Assembly (NCBI RefSeq): GCF_004745865.1
Contig: NZ_SRKZ01000010.1
Location: 1 to 64,000 of the forward strand
Origin: Hymenobacter wooponensis
Lineage (GTDB): Bacteria; Bacteroidota; Bacteroidia; Cytophagales; Hymenobacteraceae
Length of the DNA stretch: 64,000 nt
Reading direction: 5' to 3'
In this document: positions 9,020 to 17,477 of the stretch, piece by piece
Numbering within the stretch: the first letter of the stretch is position 1
Layout of the letters: the number at the start of each line of letters is the position of its first letter
The notes under the pieces: generated by a model
What the model was told of the DNA's origin: nothing
Databases searched by the model: none
Seen by the model: the letters and a program-made list of their open reading frames with translations, nothing else
Translations under genes and position numbers: made by a program

Positions 9020-9795
9020 ACTACCCCCACGCCGTCGACCTAAACTGTGATATGGGAGAAAGCTTCGGCGCCTACTCCCTAGGCCACGACGAAGCCATTC
9101 TGCCCTTTATCACCTCCGCCAACATTGCCTGCGGCTACCACGCTGGCGACCCGGCCGTGATGAAGCGCACCGTGCGCCTGGCTCTGCAGCACGGCGTAGC
9201 CATCGGGGCTCACCCCGGCCTGCCCGACCTAGTGGGTTTCGGCCGCCGTGACATGGCCATTTCCCCGGAAGAGGCCTACGATATGACGGTCTACCAGCTA
9301 GGGGCCCTGGCCGCCTTTGTGCGGGCCGAAGGCGGCACCGTGCACCACATAAAACCCCACGGCGCCCTCTACAACATGGCCGCCGTGAACCCCGCCCTCG
9401 CTGAGGCCCTGGCCGAAGCCGTGTACCGGGTGCAGCCCGAAGCTTGCCTCTATGGCCTGGCCGGCAGCGCCCTCATCAGTGCCGGCCAGAAACTAGGCCT
9501 ATCGGTGGCCCATGAGGTGTTTGCCGACCGGACCTACCAGCCCAACGGCACCCTCACGCCCCGCCGCCAACCCAACGCGCTCATCTCGGACCCTGCAGCG
9601 GCCATTGCTCAGGTAGTGCGCATGGTGAAGGAAGGCCGGGTGCGGGCCTTATCTGGCGAGGACGTAGCTATTCAGGCGGACACTGTGTGCATTCACGGCG
9701 ACGGCGCCCACGCCCTGGAGTTTGCCCAGCAAATCAGGGCTAGGCTTCAGCAAGAGGGCATTGCCGTGCGGGCCCAACACCAGACCACCGCGTGA
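9016..9795 (+). CDS. pxpA: 5-oxoprolinase subunit PxpA (LamB/YcsF family)
   Basis: The 259-residue protein matches LamB/YcsF: VDLNCDMGESFG at the N-terminus, SANIACGYHAGDP, GAHPGLPDLVGFGRR, HIKPHGALYN and EVFADRTYQPNGTL. PxpA completes the PxpABC enzyme that opens 5-oxoproline to glutamate using ATP, dealing with a common by-product of glutathione and N-terminal glutamine turnover. It overlaps pxpC by four bases upstream and the transporter gene by four bases (GTGA) downstream. Confidence 0.96.
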   Translation: MNYPHAVDLNCDMGESFGAYSLGHDEAILPFITSANIACGYHAGDPAVMKRTVRLALQHGVAIGAHPGLPDLVGFGRRDMAISPEEAYDMTVYQLGALAAFVRAEGGTVHHIKPHGALYNMAAVNPALAEALAEAVYRVQPEACLYGLAGSALISAGQKLGLSVAHEVFADRTYQPNGTLTPRRQPNALISDPAAAIAQVVRMVKEGRVRALSGEDVAIQADTVCIHGDGAHALEFAQQIRARLQQEGIAVRAQHQTTA

Positions 9796-10982
9796 GGCCG
9801 GCCCGCAACTGGGGAGTGCTGCTTGGCGCCGCCTTCCTGATGGCTACCTCCGCGGTTGGCCCCGGCTTCCTAACCCAAACCACCGTCTTCACTCAAAGCC
9901 TAGGTGCCAGCTTTGGCTTTGTAATTCTCACTTCTATTCTGATGGATATTGGGGTGCAGCTAAACATCTGGCGGGTTATTGCCGTGTCGGAAATGCGGGC
10001 CCCGGATATTGCTAACCGCGTGCTACCTGGCCTAGGCGGCTTTATTTCAGCTTTGATTGTACTGGGAGGCTTGGCCTTCAACATTGGCAACGTGGGAGGC
10101 GCTGGGCTGGGCCTAGAGGTACTCACTGGTCTGCCCGTAACGGTTTGCGCCGCACTTGCTGCGGCCATAGCGCTGGCCATATTTCTCGTGCGCGAGGCGG
10201 GCCCTCTCATGGACCGCTTTGCCCAACTTTTGGGCCTTGTAATGATTGGAGCCATTGTGTACGTGGCCATCACTACCAATCCACCGGCAACGGAGGCAGC
10301 ACTGCGCACCATTGCACCCGCCACTATCGACTTTACAGCCATCATCACGCTGGTGGGCGGCACTGTGGGCGGCTACATCACGTTTTCTGGCGGCCACCGT
10401 CTTCTCGATGCCGGCGTTAAAGGTCCGGAGGCCCTGCCTCACGTAACCCAGAGCGCCATCATGGGCGTGTCGGTAGCTTCCCTGATTCGGGTATTGCTCT
10501 TTCTGGCTACGCTGGGGGTAGTAAGCCAAGGCCTCGCCATTGATGCTGACAACCCAACTGCCTCGGTGTTTCAGCTGGCAGCCGGGCAGGTGGGGTACAA
10601 GCTTTTTGGGGTGGTCATGTTTGCGGCGGCCATTACCTCGATTATCGGCTCAGCTTACACCTCCATATCGTTCCTCAAGTCGATGGTTCCGAGTGTGGCC
10701 GAGTACGAAAACCGATGGATAATGGGGTTTATCGTGCTTTCAACCCTGGTCTTTATTAGCATCGGCAAACCTGTGACCCTGCTGGTATGGGCGGGAGCTC
10801 TGAACGGCTTTATTTTGCCCATCACCCTTGGCACGCTGCTCATCGCCGCCTACCGTCCTAGTGTCGTCGGCACGTATCGGCACCCGCTGTGGCTGGCAGC
10901 ATTTGGCATCTTGGTGGTACTGGTGATGACGTTCATGAGCGGCAAGGTGCTGATGCAGCAAGTAGCAGGGTTCTTTGGATAA
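9792..10982 (+). CDS. NRAMP-like membrane transporter of the oxoprolinase cluster (YcsG type)
   Basis: This 396-residue, strongly hydrophobic protein has roughly eleven predicted membrane helices. Its first helix region reads SAVGPGFLTQTTVFTQ, the position of the NRAMP metal-binding DPGN motif, but the Asp-Pro-Gly-Asn signature itself is absent. That is typical of the divergent YcsG branch found in pxp/ycs clusters. The start is a GTG overlapping the pxpA stop codon (GTGA), so it is co-translated with the operon. The context suggests import of 5-oxoproline or a related compound rather than, or besides, divalent metal. This is inference. Confidence 0.85.
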   Translation: MRPARNWGVLLGAAFLMATSAVGPGFLTQTTVFTQSLGASFGFVILTSILMDIGVQLNIWRVIAVSEMRAPDIANRVLPGLGGFISALIVLGGLAFNIGNVGGAGLGLEVLTGLPVTVCAALAAAIALAIFLVREAGPLMDRFAQLLGLVMIGAIVYVAITTNPPATEAALRTIAPATIDFTAIITLVGGTVGGYITFSGGHRLLDAGVKGPEALPHVTQSAIMGVSVASLIRVLLFLATLGVVSQGLAIDADNPTASVFQLAAGQVGYKLFGVVMFAAAITSIIGSAYTSISFLKSMVPSVAEYENRWIMGFIVLSTLVFISIGKPVTLLVWAGALNGFILPITLGTLLIAAYRPSVVGTYRHPLWLAAFGILVVLVMTFMSGKVLMQQVAGFFG

Positions 10983-11000
10983 GATTTAAGTAAGACTATT

Positions 11001-11138
11001 GCTAGCTCCCCTCCCCAGATGAGGAAGGGTTGGGGGTGGTTGATGTGGCCTAGAACTGCTTTTAAATCTAGAGCTAGTTGACACCCAGTCGATTGTCAAC
11101 CACCCCCAGCCCCTCCTCATCTGAGGAGGGGAGCTAGC
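11001..11138. repeat. family C inverted repeat, pair
   Basis: Arms at 11001-11042 and 11095-11138 are inverted copies of about 42 bases containing the core CCTCCTCATCTGAGGAGG and the strand-specific run GGGGTTGGGGGTGGTTG. The intervening 50 bases include a GGCCTAG word. The same arrangement recurs at 42961-43099, and in split form around the GIY-YIG gene. Confidence 0.85.
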
Positions 11139-11165
11139 TTCTAACCTAGCTCTAACCTCAGTAAT

Positions 11166-12596
11166 ATGAAGCTTCTCTCTCGTTTACTTGCCTGCTCCTT
11201 CCCTATCCTGGCTGGCTGCGCCACACAACCACCTCAACAGGCCTACGACCTCCTCATCACCCACGCCAATGTGGTGAACGTGGAAACCGGTCAGGTTCGG
11301 CCTGATCAGACGCTAATTATTACCGATGGTCTGATACGGCGTATAAGCCTACCCAGCGCCCAACTACCCGCAGCCAAGCGCACCATTGATGCCCAAGGCA
11401 AATACCTGATTCCCGGGCTTTGGGACATGCACGTACACTTTCGCGGCGGCGACTCCCTGATTACGGCCAACCGCAACCTGCTCCCGCTCTACCTGGCCCA
11501 CGGCATAACAACGGTGCGCGACGCGGGCGGCGACCTGACGCCGGCGGTTTTCTCCTGGCGAGAGCAAATCAGGGCCGGAAAGCTGGCGGGCCCCACCATC
11601 TATACCTCAGGTCCTAAAATTGATGGCCCGAAACCTACCTGGGCTGGCTCTTTAGCGGTAGAAAATCAGCGAGATATCGACAAAGCCCTTGACTCTCTGC
11701 AGGTGTTGAAGGTCGATTACGTCAAGATCTATGAGAGCACCATCTCGCGCGATGCCTTTTTAAACACGATTTCAGCGGCCGAAAAGCGGGGCATGACCAC
11801 CACTGGTCATATGCCTTATACTGCCACCCTGCGCGAAGCATCAGACCGAGGCCTGGATGCCTCGGAGCATTTGTATTACGTGTTTAAGGCTTGCTCTAGC
11901 AAGGAAGACAGCATCACCACGGCCGTGCAAAATAGTTTGGGCACCGCTAAGCCCCTAGGCCTGTTTGCGGTGCTGCCGGCTATTTACCGCACGTTTGACC
12001 CCGCCGCGGAGGCCCTTATTTACCAAACTCTGGTGAAAAACAAAACGGCTGTGGTGCCGACGCTCTACATACAGAAGCTGCTGGCCGAACTCCCCGTAAC
12101 CGACCACTCCCGTGATACTCTACTGGCCTACATCGACCCCAAAATTCAGCGCACCTACGCCGGCCGGCTGAATGGGGCCCGCCGCCAGTCAGCGGCCACC
12201 CAGGCCTTCAACCGGCAGCTCAGCGCCAAGTTCATGACCTTGGTGCCTGCCATGCAGAAGGCCGGCGTTACGCTGCTGGCCGGCTCCGACAGCGGCGCGT
12301 CCAACTCCTACGTCTACCCCGGCACTTCCCTGCTGGGCGAGCTGGAGCTCATGGTGCAGGCAGGCCTCACACCCGCCCAAGCCCTGCGAGCCGCTACCAT
12401 CAACGGCGCCCGCTTCCTGAAAGCCGACCAGCATTCCGGCACCATCCAAGCTGGCAAAGAAGCTGACTTGGTGCTGCTGGACCAAAATCCCTTAACCAAC
12501 ATTCGCAACCTGCGCCAGATCAACACGGTCATTGCACACGGTCAAGTCTACACCGCCGCCGATTTACATCGGATGCTGCTGGCGGTGAAGCACTAA
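11166..12596 (+). CDS. amidohydrolase-family lipoprotein (imidazolonepropionase-like)
   Basis: The 476-residue protein has a signal peptide with lipobox (LAGC at about residue 18). A TIM-barrel amidohydrolase domain follows, with the metal motif DMHVHF near residue 88, the later histidine in TTGHMPYT, the catalytic-Asp motif LLAGSDSGAS, and the C-terminal strand GTIQAGKEADLVLLDQNPL. Such envelope amidohydrolases hydrolyse cyclic amides, dipeptides or related compounds with one or two zinc ions. It stands alone after the pxp operon, separated by a family C repeat. The exact substrate is not recognisable. Confidence 0.9.
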   Translation: MKLLSRLLACSFPILAGCATQPPQQAYDLLITHANVVNVETGQVRPDQTLIITDGLIRRISLPSAQLPAAKRTIDAQGKYLIPGLWDMHVHFRGGDSLITANRNLLPLYLAHGITTVRDAGGDLTPAVFSWREQIRAGKLAGPTIYTSGPKIDGPKPTWAGSLAVENQRDIDKALDSLQVLKVDYVKIYESTISRDAFLNTISAAEKRGMTTTGHMPYTATLREASDRGLDASEHLYYVFKACSSKEDSITTAVQNSLGTAKPLGLFAVLPAIYRTFDPAAEALIYQTLVKNKTAVVPTLYIQKLLAELPVTDHSRDTLLAYIDPKIQRTYAGRLNGARRQSAATQAFNRQLSAKFMTLVPAMQKAGVTLLAGSDSGASNSYVYPGTSLLGELELMVQAGLTPAQALRAATINGARFLKADQHSGTIQAGKEADLVLLDQNPLTNIRNLRQINTVIAHGQVYTAADLHRMLLAVKH

Positions 12597-12638
12597 CTTT
12601 CGAGCGGCAAAACTCATCCTACATCACCCAACAGGCCT

Positions 12639-13176
12639 ATGCCCATCCGTGAAATCCTGCAGCTAGGCCACCCGGTGCTGCGCCAGATAGCCCAACCCGT
12701 GCCCGACCCAACTGCGCCAGCCGTGACTGACCTCGTAACGGACCTAGCGGATACCGTAGGCCACTGGCGCGCAACCACTGGCTACGGCCGCGCCATTGCG
12801 GCACCCCAAATCGGTGAGTTGCAGCGCGTGATTTTGCTGCGCCTACCAGGCCGGCCAGTGTGGGCCGCTTATCAACCCCAGCATCATCGACCACAGCCCC
12901 GAGAAAATGATGGTGTGGGATGCCTGCCTGTCCTTCCTCTCCATTTTCATGCAAGTAGAGCGTTACGAGTGGATTACTGTGCGCTACCAAGACCTGCTAG
13001 GCCAGTGGCATGAAACCCGCGCCGGCCGCGAAGACGACCTCGCCGAGCTACTACAACACGAAATCGACCACCTCGACGGCATCCTGTCCATTGACCGGAT
13101 GGTGGACGTGAAAAGCCTCTGCTCCCGCGAAGAGTTCGAGCGCCAGCACCGCGCCGATAGCCCGTATGGGCGCTGA
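12639..13176 (+). pseudogene. def: peptide deformylase gene with a frameshift
   Basis: Two overlapping frames together spell a peptide deformylase, which removes the N-formyl group from new proteins. The first frame, from ATG 12639, carries motif 1 (GRAIAAPQIGE). The second, entered around 12860-12870, carries motif 2 as WDACLSF and motif 3 HEIDHLDGIL with the two zinc-binding histidines. The frames join if one base is removed near GGGCCG at 12862-12867, after which the second frame reads LINPSIIDHS, as expected for the family. Motif 2 lacks the usual EGCLS glutamate-glycine. Either the gene is inactivated or the base is a sequencing error. A second def copy elsewhere in the genome would explain tolerance. 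Confidence 0.85.
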
Positions 13177-13193
13177 TGAGGTGAATAAAGCCC

Positions 13194-13285
13194 GTCATGC
13201 TGAGCGAAGTCGAAGCATCTCGCGTGCTGATGTTGTGATACTAACTAACAATTCGAGCCAGATGCTCGGCTGCGCTCAGCATGAC
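13194..13285. repeat. family D/A-like inverted repeat
   Basis: The left arm at 13194-13235 starts GTCATGCTGAGCGAAG and runs into CATCTCGCGTGCTGATGTTG, the inner half of family A. The right arm at 13249-13285 ends GCGCTCAGCATGAC. The arms are imperfect. It shows that families A and D share an inner module and differ in their ends. Confidence 0.7.
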
Positions 13286-13325
13286 ATCTTAAAGGGAGAA
13301 GCCTGATTAGCCAACCACCAACCTC

Positions 13326-13333
13326 TACCTTTG
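13326..13333 (+). promoter_or_regulatory. candidate -7 box (TACCTTTG) of the Imm51 gene
   Basis: TACCTTTG fits the Bacteroidota consensus TAnnTTTG and ends only four bases before the ATG at 13338. Transcription from it would begin at or next to the start codon, giving a leaderless message. No -33 element was identified. Confidence 0.4.
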
Positions 13334-13337
13334 GGCA

Positions 13338-13700
13338 ATGGCAAATCTGTATCACCCCTTCGTTGTCTTCGATCTTCAGGAGCAGGCTACGCCTGAGCGC
13401 CAGTACCGCATTGTGGTGGATCTGTCCGACATGGAAGATTACTACACGGTGTTCGAGCGCTACGGCTTTAGCGGCAGCGGTGCCTCCTGGGCCGAGCACA
13501 TCGAAACCATGGTGGAAGAACACGCGCCCGAACTGCTAGACCATATTGAACTAGCCGGCGAAGGGGAAATTTTCCGCGCCTATGCCGACAGCCGCACCAG
13601 CGCCCAACAGTTCCTGCGCCTTGTCCACCCCATCTTCGCCGACCTCGGCAGCCTCAGCAAGTACCTAAGTCAAGCCGACCCCGGCGACTTTTTTGAATGA
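13338..13700 (+). CDS. Imm51-like immunity protein
   Basis: The 120-residue acidic protein fits the Imm51 pattern: a strand-rich N-terminus, VFERYGFSGSGASWAEHI in the middle (family hallmark of Gly-x-Gly followed by an aromatic) and a C-terminal block where FRAYADS precedes a helix. Imm51 proteins are small cytoplasmic antidotes encoded beside polymorphic toxins and neutralise their toxic domain by direct binding. No toxin gene lies next to it: upstream is the broken deformylase and downstream, eight bases away, a lipoprotein gene. It may be an orphan immunity gene kept against toxins of neighbours. I assign the family from pattern memory. Confidence 0.6.
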   Translation: MANLYHPFVVFDLQEQATPERQYRIVVDLSDMEDYYTVFERYGFSGSGASWAEHIETMVEEHAPELLDHIELAGEGEIFRAYADSRTSAQQFLRLVHPIFADLGSLSKYLSQADPGDFFE

Positions 13701-13707
13701 GGTGCAG

Positions 13708-14124
13708 ATGCGAAAACAACTCATTACGCTGCTAGTCCTAGCATCTTTATCCTCGTGCGGGCCTCACGAATATCGTCTCAGAGATTTGATAGACATGGCG
13801 GCTATCGATTCAGTTACGATTCACAACAATAGTGGAAACTATCGACTCAATGCTACTGAGTTACGCACCTTTCGAAATACTCTTGGTGCCATGAAATATC
13901 TTCCTGGAGCAGATTTGAAGATGGGCACTATTGGATTTGATATCTACCTCCAAGGTCAGGGCCACTACCTAGCCACTCGCACTCACGGTAAATACGTGAA
14001 GGTGCACCGAAGCTTGATCGATAAGAACAGCAGCTTTCTCCTTCCAATTTTCAATCCAGTAGAAAGCGAAGAATTACTTTTTGAATTTGATGAGGTAGTT
14101 AATATTGACAACTTCCGGAAGTAG
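13708..14124 (+). CDS. small lipoprotein of unknown function
   Basis: The ATG at 13708 gives a 138-residue protein with a signal peptide ending SLSSC, a clear lipobox. The mature part is beta-rich, with IDSVTIHNNSGNYRLNATEL and YLATRTHGKYVKV. I recognise no family. The base composition looks lower in GC than its neighbours. It starts eight bases after the Imm51 stop and probably shares its transcript. An in-frame TTG five codons upstream overlaps the Imm51 gene but would spoil the signal peptide. Confidence 0.7.
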   Translation: MRKQLITLLVLASLSSCGPHEYRLRDLIDMAAIDSVTIHNNSGNYRLNATELRTFRNTLGAMKYLPGADLKMGTIGFDIYLQGQGHYLATRTHGKYVKVHRSLIDKNSSFLLPIFNPVESEELLFEFDEVVNIDNFRK

Positions 14125-14150
14125 CAGTTATCAGATAGCTTAAGAGCAAG

Positions 14151-14190
14151 AAAAACAAAAAGGGGGGCCTAGGCCCCTCTTTTTGTTTTT
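14151..14190. terminator. bidirectional terminator
   Basis: An A-rich/T-rich inverted repeat, with stem AAAAACAAAAAGGGG mirrored on the other side and GGCCTAGGCC at its tip, lies between the convergent lipoprotein and metalloprotease genes. T-runs on both strands fit termination of both transcripts. Confidence 0.85.
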
Positions 14191-14192
14191 CT

Positions 14193-16628
14193 TTAAAACC
14201 CCTCGCACCCATCATCTCCAATCGGAGCGCCGTCAGGCATGGGCAGTGTAGGGGCGGGTTGAAACTTCTCAGGGGCTTCCTCGAACTGCTCGATGGTGCG
14301 TAGGGCGGCAAAGGCGGTGGCGCGGCGGCCCTCATCCTTACCCGACTTCTGCTCTTTGCGCAGGTCTTTCTTCAGCTCTTCTACCTTCAGGGCGGCCAGC
14401 GCTTTCACGTTCACGGGGGCCTGCGGAGCGGCGGCCAGGGCCAGCAGCTTCTGCAGGGTGAGCGTGTTTACCAGGCGCTGTAGCTCGCCGGGGTAGCCAT
14501 TTTCGGGTTTGGCGCCCCAGGTTTGGGCCAGCAGCTTGTCGAGCACGGCGGCTAGGCCAGGTTGGTCGGCGTGGCGGGCGTGGTACTCTTCCAGGCGGGC
14601 GGCTCGCTGGGGGTTCAGCAGAAACTCCAGGGTAGTAGCCGCCGCCGATTCGGCGGCGCTGGTGGGGTCAAAGGTGAGGCCGGTGCGGCTAGGGAAGGTT
14701 TCGCGGGAGCGGCCGAAGTTCACGGGGCGCGGCGGAATTTTGGCTAGCAGCTCTTCGGAGAGGGACAGTTCACGGGACGAAATCGTGCGCATGAGGGCAT
14801 CAAAGGCCTTCCACTGCTCGGCTGGCTCCACAAATTTGGTGATGGTCTGGCCGTCGCCTTTCACGGCGTAGGTATAATAGAGGCCACCTATTTCCTTGGA
14901 CGCGGCCTCTACCTGGTAGCGCTGCAGTAGGTACATGGGCACCAGCACTTCTTCCAGCATGGCCATGGGCTGACCGGGTGCCAGGGCTTTCTCAGAGAAG
15001 CGGGCCAGCAGCTGCTTGCGCACATCCATCAGGCGGTTGAGCTCATCGGCAGCGTTGGAGCCCTCGTCCCAGAGGTGGGCGTACGGGTGGGCGCCCCCGG
15101 CGGCGCGAGCATCGGCGTCAGAAATGAATACGTACCCATCGGCTAGGGTCTGCTTCATAATGGCCTGCAGTGCGGCTTTCTCATCGGCTTGGGGGCCGAA
15201 ATCCTGGTAGCCGTAAAGGATGGCTCGCTTGTCCCAGCTGCCGATGCCTACGGCGTAGGCGTCACTTAGGTCGATACTGCCATCGGAGCGCGTTTTGATG
15301 CGGGGCATGGGGTAGTCCATCACCGAGGAGCGGTCTTTGGTGCTGGCCGAGTAGTTATGGTATAGGCCTAGGGTGTGGCCTACCTCGTGGGCTGCCAGTT
15401 GGCGCAGGCGCGCCACCCCCATCTGCAGCATTTCGGGGCTGGTGGGCTTGCCGTCCTCATAGGGCTGCAGCAGGCCTTCCGCAATCAGGAAATCCTGACG
15501 CACCCGCAAGGAGCCCAGCGACACCTGCCCCTTGATGATTTCGCCGGTGCGCGGGTCGGTGATGGAGGCGCCGTACGACCAGCCGCGGGTAGAACGGTGC
15601 ACCCACTGAATCAGGTTGTAGCGGATATCCATGGGGTCGACATCTTCGGGCAGCAGCTTTACCTGAAACGCGTTGCGGTAACCGGCCGCCTCAAACGCCT
15701 GGTTCCACCACGCGGCACCTTCCATCAGGGCCGAGCGCACGGGCTCGGGCGCGCCCCGGTCGAGGTAATAAATGATAGGTTCTACCGGGTCGCTCACGGC
15801 CGCGGTGGGGTCCTTTTTCTGGAGCCGATGCCGCACCAGCTGCCGCTTCATGATGGGCTGGTCGATGGGCGTGGCGTAGTCCATGTACTCATTGGCGTAG
15901 TAGCCGGACCGCGGGTCGAAGGCGCGGGGCTGGTACTTGCTGTCGGGCAGCTGGATAAAGGAGTGGTGCATGTGCACCGTCACGGCGTTCGGGTCGGGCG
16001 TAACGGAGCTTATTTCGCGGCCTTTGGCTTTGCCAGTGAGCGTGATAACGGCTTCAAATTCTGAGTTTTCGGGGAAAGCCTTGGTGTTGGGCATGAACAC
16101 AGCCGAGCGGCTTTCTTCGGCCTTGTAAGCCCCTTGCTTGAGGTCTTCCAGCTTGTCGCCGATCTGGTGGGAGTCGCGCATCAGGAAGGGCGTCAGGTCT
16201 ACCAGCACCTTGCCTCCCTCCTGCGCTTCGGCTTTAAAGCCCCAAATAACCGACTGCGCAAAGGCCTGCTCCACTGATTTCCGCTCATCGGCGTTCGGGC
16301 TCACGGCCCGGAAGTCGTAATTGGGCTGGAGCATCAAGATCTTGGGGCCACTCTTCACAAACTTCACAATGCGCTGCTGCCCAATCTGGCCGCGGTCCAG
16401 GCCTAGGTCGTTGGAGCCTACCCCGTTGGGCAGGGTGCTCACGTAGAGGATTTCTTGATCGAGCTTATCGATTTCGAGGAGAATGCGCCCGCCTTTCTCA
16501 TCCCAGTAAAACGGAAAGAAGCCCGAGAACTTCTGCATTCCTTTCGTTTTCTCCGCCAGCGTTTGAGCCGAGACAAAGTGCGAGTTGACCAGCAGGGAGC
16601 CAATCAGCAAGTAGTAGAGTTTCTTCAT
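14193..16628 (-). CDS. zinc-dependent metalloprotease, DUF5117/DUF5118 type
   Basis: The 811-residue secreted protein has a cleavable signal peptide (ending SAQ at about residue 22). The central zinc-binding site HEVGHTLGLYHNY at about residues 411-423 is the metzincin-like HExxHxxGxxH motif. N-terminal DUF5118/DUF5117-like sequence (FPFYWDEKGGRILLEI, DRGQIGQQRIVKF) and the PIIYYLDRGAPEPVRSALMEG block match the Bacteroidota/Xanthomonad family usually annotated as zinc-dependent metalloprotease. It probably works in the periplasm or outside the cell on protein substrates. It is monocistronic and ends at a shared bidirectional terminator. Confidence 0.9.
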   Translation of the reverse strand: MKKLYYLLIGSLLVNSHFVSAQTLAEKTKGMQKFSGFFPFYWDEKGGRILLEIDKLDQEILYVSTLPNGVGSNDLGLDRGQIGQQRIVKFVKSGPKILMLQPNYDFRAVSPNADERKSVEQAFAQSVIWGFKAEAQEGGKVLVDLTPFLMRDSHQIGDKLEDLKQGAYKAEESRSAVFMPNTKAFPENSEFEAVITLTGKAKGREISSVTPDPNAVTVHMHHSFIQLPDSKYQPRAFDPRSGYYANEYMDYATPIDQPIMKRQLVRHRLQKKDPTAAVSDPVEPIIYYLDRGAPEPVRSALMEGAAWWNQAFEAAGYRNAFQVKLLPEDVDPMDIRYNLIQWVHRSTRGWSYGASITDPRTGEIIKGQVSLGSLRVRQDFLIAEGLLQPYEDGKPTSPEMLQMGVARLRQLAAHEVGHTLGLYHNYSASTKDRSSVMDYPMPRIKTRSDGSIDLSDAYAVGIGSWDKRAILYGYQDFGPQADEKAALQAIMKQTLADGYVFISDADARAAGGAHPYAHLWDEGSNAADELNRLMDVRKQLLARFSEKALAPGQPMAMLEEVLVPMYLLQRYQVEAASKEIGGLYYTYAVKGDGQTITKFVEPAEQWKAFDALMRTISSRELSLSEELLAKIPPRPVNFGRSRETFPSRTGLTFDPTSAAESAAATTLEFLLNPQRAARLEEYHARHADQPGLAAVLDKLLAQTWGAKPENGYPGELQRLVNTLTLQKLLALAAAPQAPVNVKALAALKVEELKKDLRKEQKSGKDEGRRATAFAALRTIEQFEEAPEKFQPAPTLPMPDGAPIGDDGCEGF

Positions 16629-16958
16629 GCAGTGGAAAGGATGAAATCGGCTTAAGGTAGAAAGGGAAGCGGGTTATCAAGCAACAGACGCCGCAAGTTT
16701 TGCGCAAGACGCATTTGGGCCGAGTGAATCTAGTGCTAGTTCCCCTCCTCAGCCGAGGAGGGGCTAGGGGTGGTTGAAGTGGCCTAGAACAACATAGAAG
16801 AACGTCATGTCGAGCTTGTCGAGACATCTCGCGTGCTGACGTTGCAATGATAACCCAACATCAACCCGCGCGATTCCTCGGGTCCTGGCTTGATGCGCCA
16901 CATGCTCGGAATGACGTTCAACTGCAATAATTTCAGGCAGAACTATGAGACCAGTTTT
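16629..16958. other. spacer filled by left arm of the GIY-YIG inverted-repeat element
   Basis: The first 100 bases are the metalloprotease leader. The remainder is repeat: family C at 16736-16776, then a GGCCTAG word, then a full family A unit (16800-16919) whose right half is degenerate. Nothing here looks coding. Confidence 0.7.
16736..16839 (+). repeat. left arm of long inverted repeat around the GIY-YIG gene
   Basis: Bases 16761-16839 are the inverted copy of 17272-17350, 79 bases long with a single mismatch by my alignment. The outer 15 bases (starting CTAGTTCCCCTCC) also match the far end of the right arm. The arm joins a family C half to a family A half. Confidence 0.88.
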
Positions 16959-17255
16959 ATGAGCTATTTCGTCTACATGCTCAGCAATCCAGCCCGCACA
17001 GTTCTGTATATCGGTATGACCAATAATTTAGAACGCCGGCTGTACGAGCATAGCAAGGGGCTAGGAGATGCGGGTAAATTCACTGGCCGCTACCAATGTA
17101 ACTTACTGGTGTATTTCGAAACTAGCCCAGATGCCGGACACGCAATTGCCCGTGAAAAACAAATAAAAAACTGGAGCAGGACCAAGAAAGAATGGCTAAT
17201 TGAGACGTTGAATCCAACCTGGGAGCCTATCGATTTGCGAACTTGGAAGGGGTAA
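16959..17255 (+). CDS. GIY-YIG domain nuclease (UPF0213/YhbQ-like)
   Basis: The 98-residue protein is a single GIY-YIG domain: FVYMLSN (the GIY strand), VLYIGMTNNLERRLYEHSKG (the YIG strand and the conserved Arg helix), and the late block AREKQIKNWSRTKKEWLIE with the family Glu/Lys pattern. GIY-YIG enzymes cut DNA with one metal ion. Small single-domain forms are common in Bacteroidota and their role is unclear. It starts at ATG 16959. Its GC content is visibly lower than that of its neighbours. The gene lies between two arms of a 79-base inverted repeat made of the same sequences that elsewhere in the window form gene-free stem-loops, suggesting a link to the mobility or maintenance of that repeat family. 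Confidence 0.92.
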   Translation: MSYFVYMLSNPARTVLYIGMTNNLERRLYEHSKGLGDAGKFTGRYQCNLLVYFETSPDAGHAIAREKQIKNWSRTKKEWLIETLNPTWEPIDLRTWKG

Positions 17256-17271
17256 CAATACTACTGTAGAA

Positions 17272-17392
17272 TCAGCACGCGAGATGTCTCGACAAGCTCG
17301 ACATGACGTTCTTCTATGTTGTTCCAGGCCACTTCAACCACCCCTAGCCCACACTAGCTTGATGCGCGACATTTTCCAAGGAGGGGAACTAG
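17272..17392 (-). repeat. right arm of long inverted repeat around the GIY-YIG gene
   Basis: This is the inverted counterpart of 16736-16839. The inner 79 bases match with one difference. Past 17350 about 29 unrelated bases (including GCTTGATGCGC) replace the family C core before the outer GGAGGGGAACTAG resumes. The same GCTTGATGCGC word occurs inside the left half near 16890. Confidence 0.85.
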
Positions 17393-17477
17393 TTTTCTAG
17401 CTTCTAGGGCTAAACTGTGGGCAATTCCCGATTATACTGTTACTTGGAATTCCTTCTGCTACTCTTCTCTCATCACT

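Noticed and set aside
9792..10982. Classical Mn/Fe NRAMP (MntH) transporter
   Set aside because: The DPGN metal-binding motif is missing and the gene is translationally coupled to pxpA, so a YcsG-type role in the oxoproline operon is more likely.
13708..14124. Toxin partner of the Imm51-like gene
   Set aside because: The protein is a lipoprotein lacking any toxin-domain or secretion-domain feature, and it follows rather than precedes the immunity gene.
15375..16064. Plus-strand open frame of 229 codons
   Set aside because: It mirrors the metalloprotease gene on the other strand, including across its zinc-site codons.
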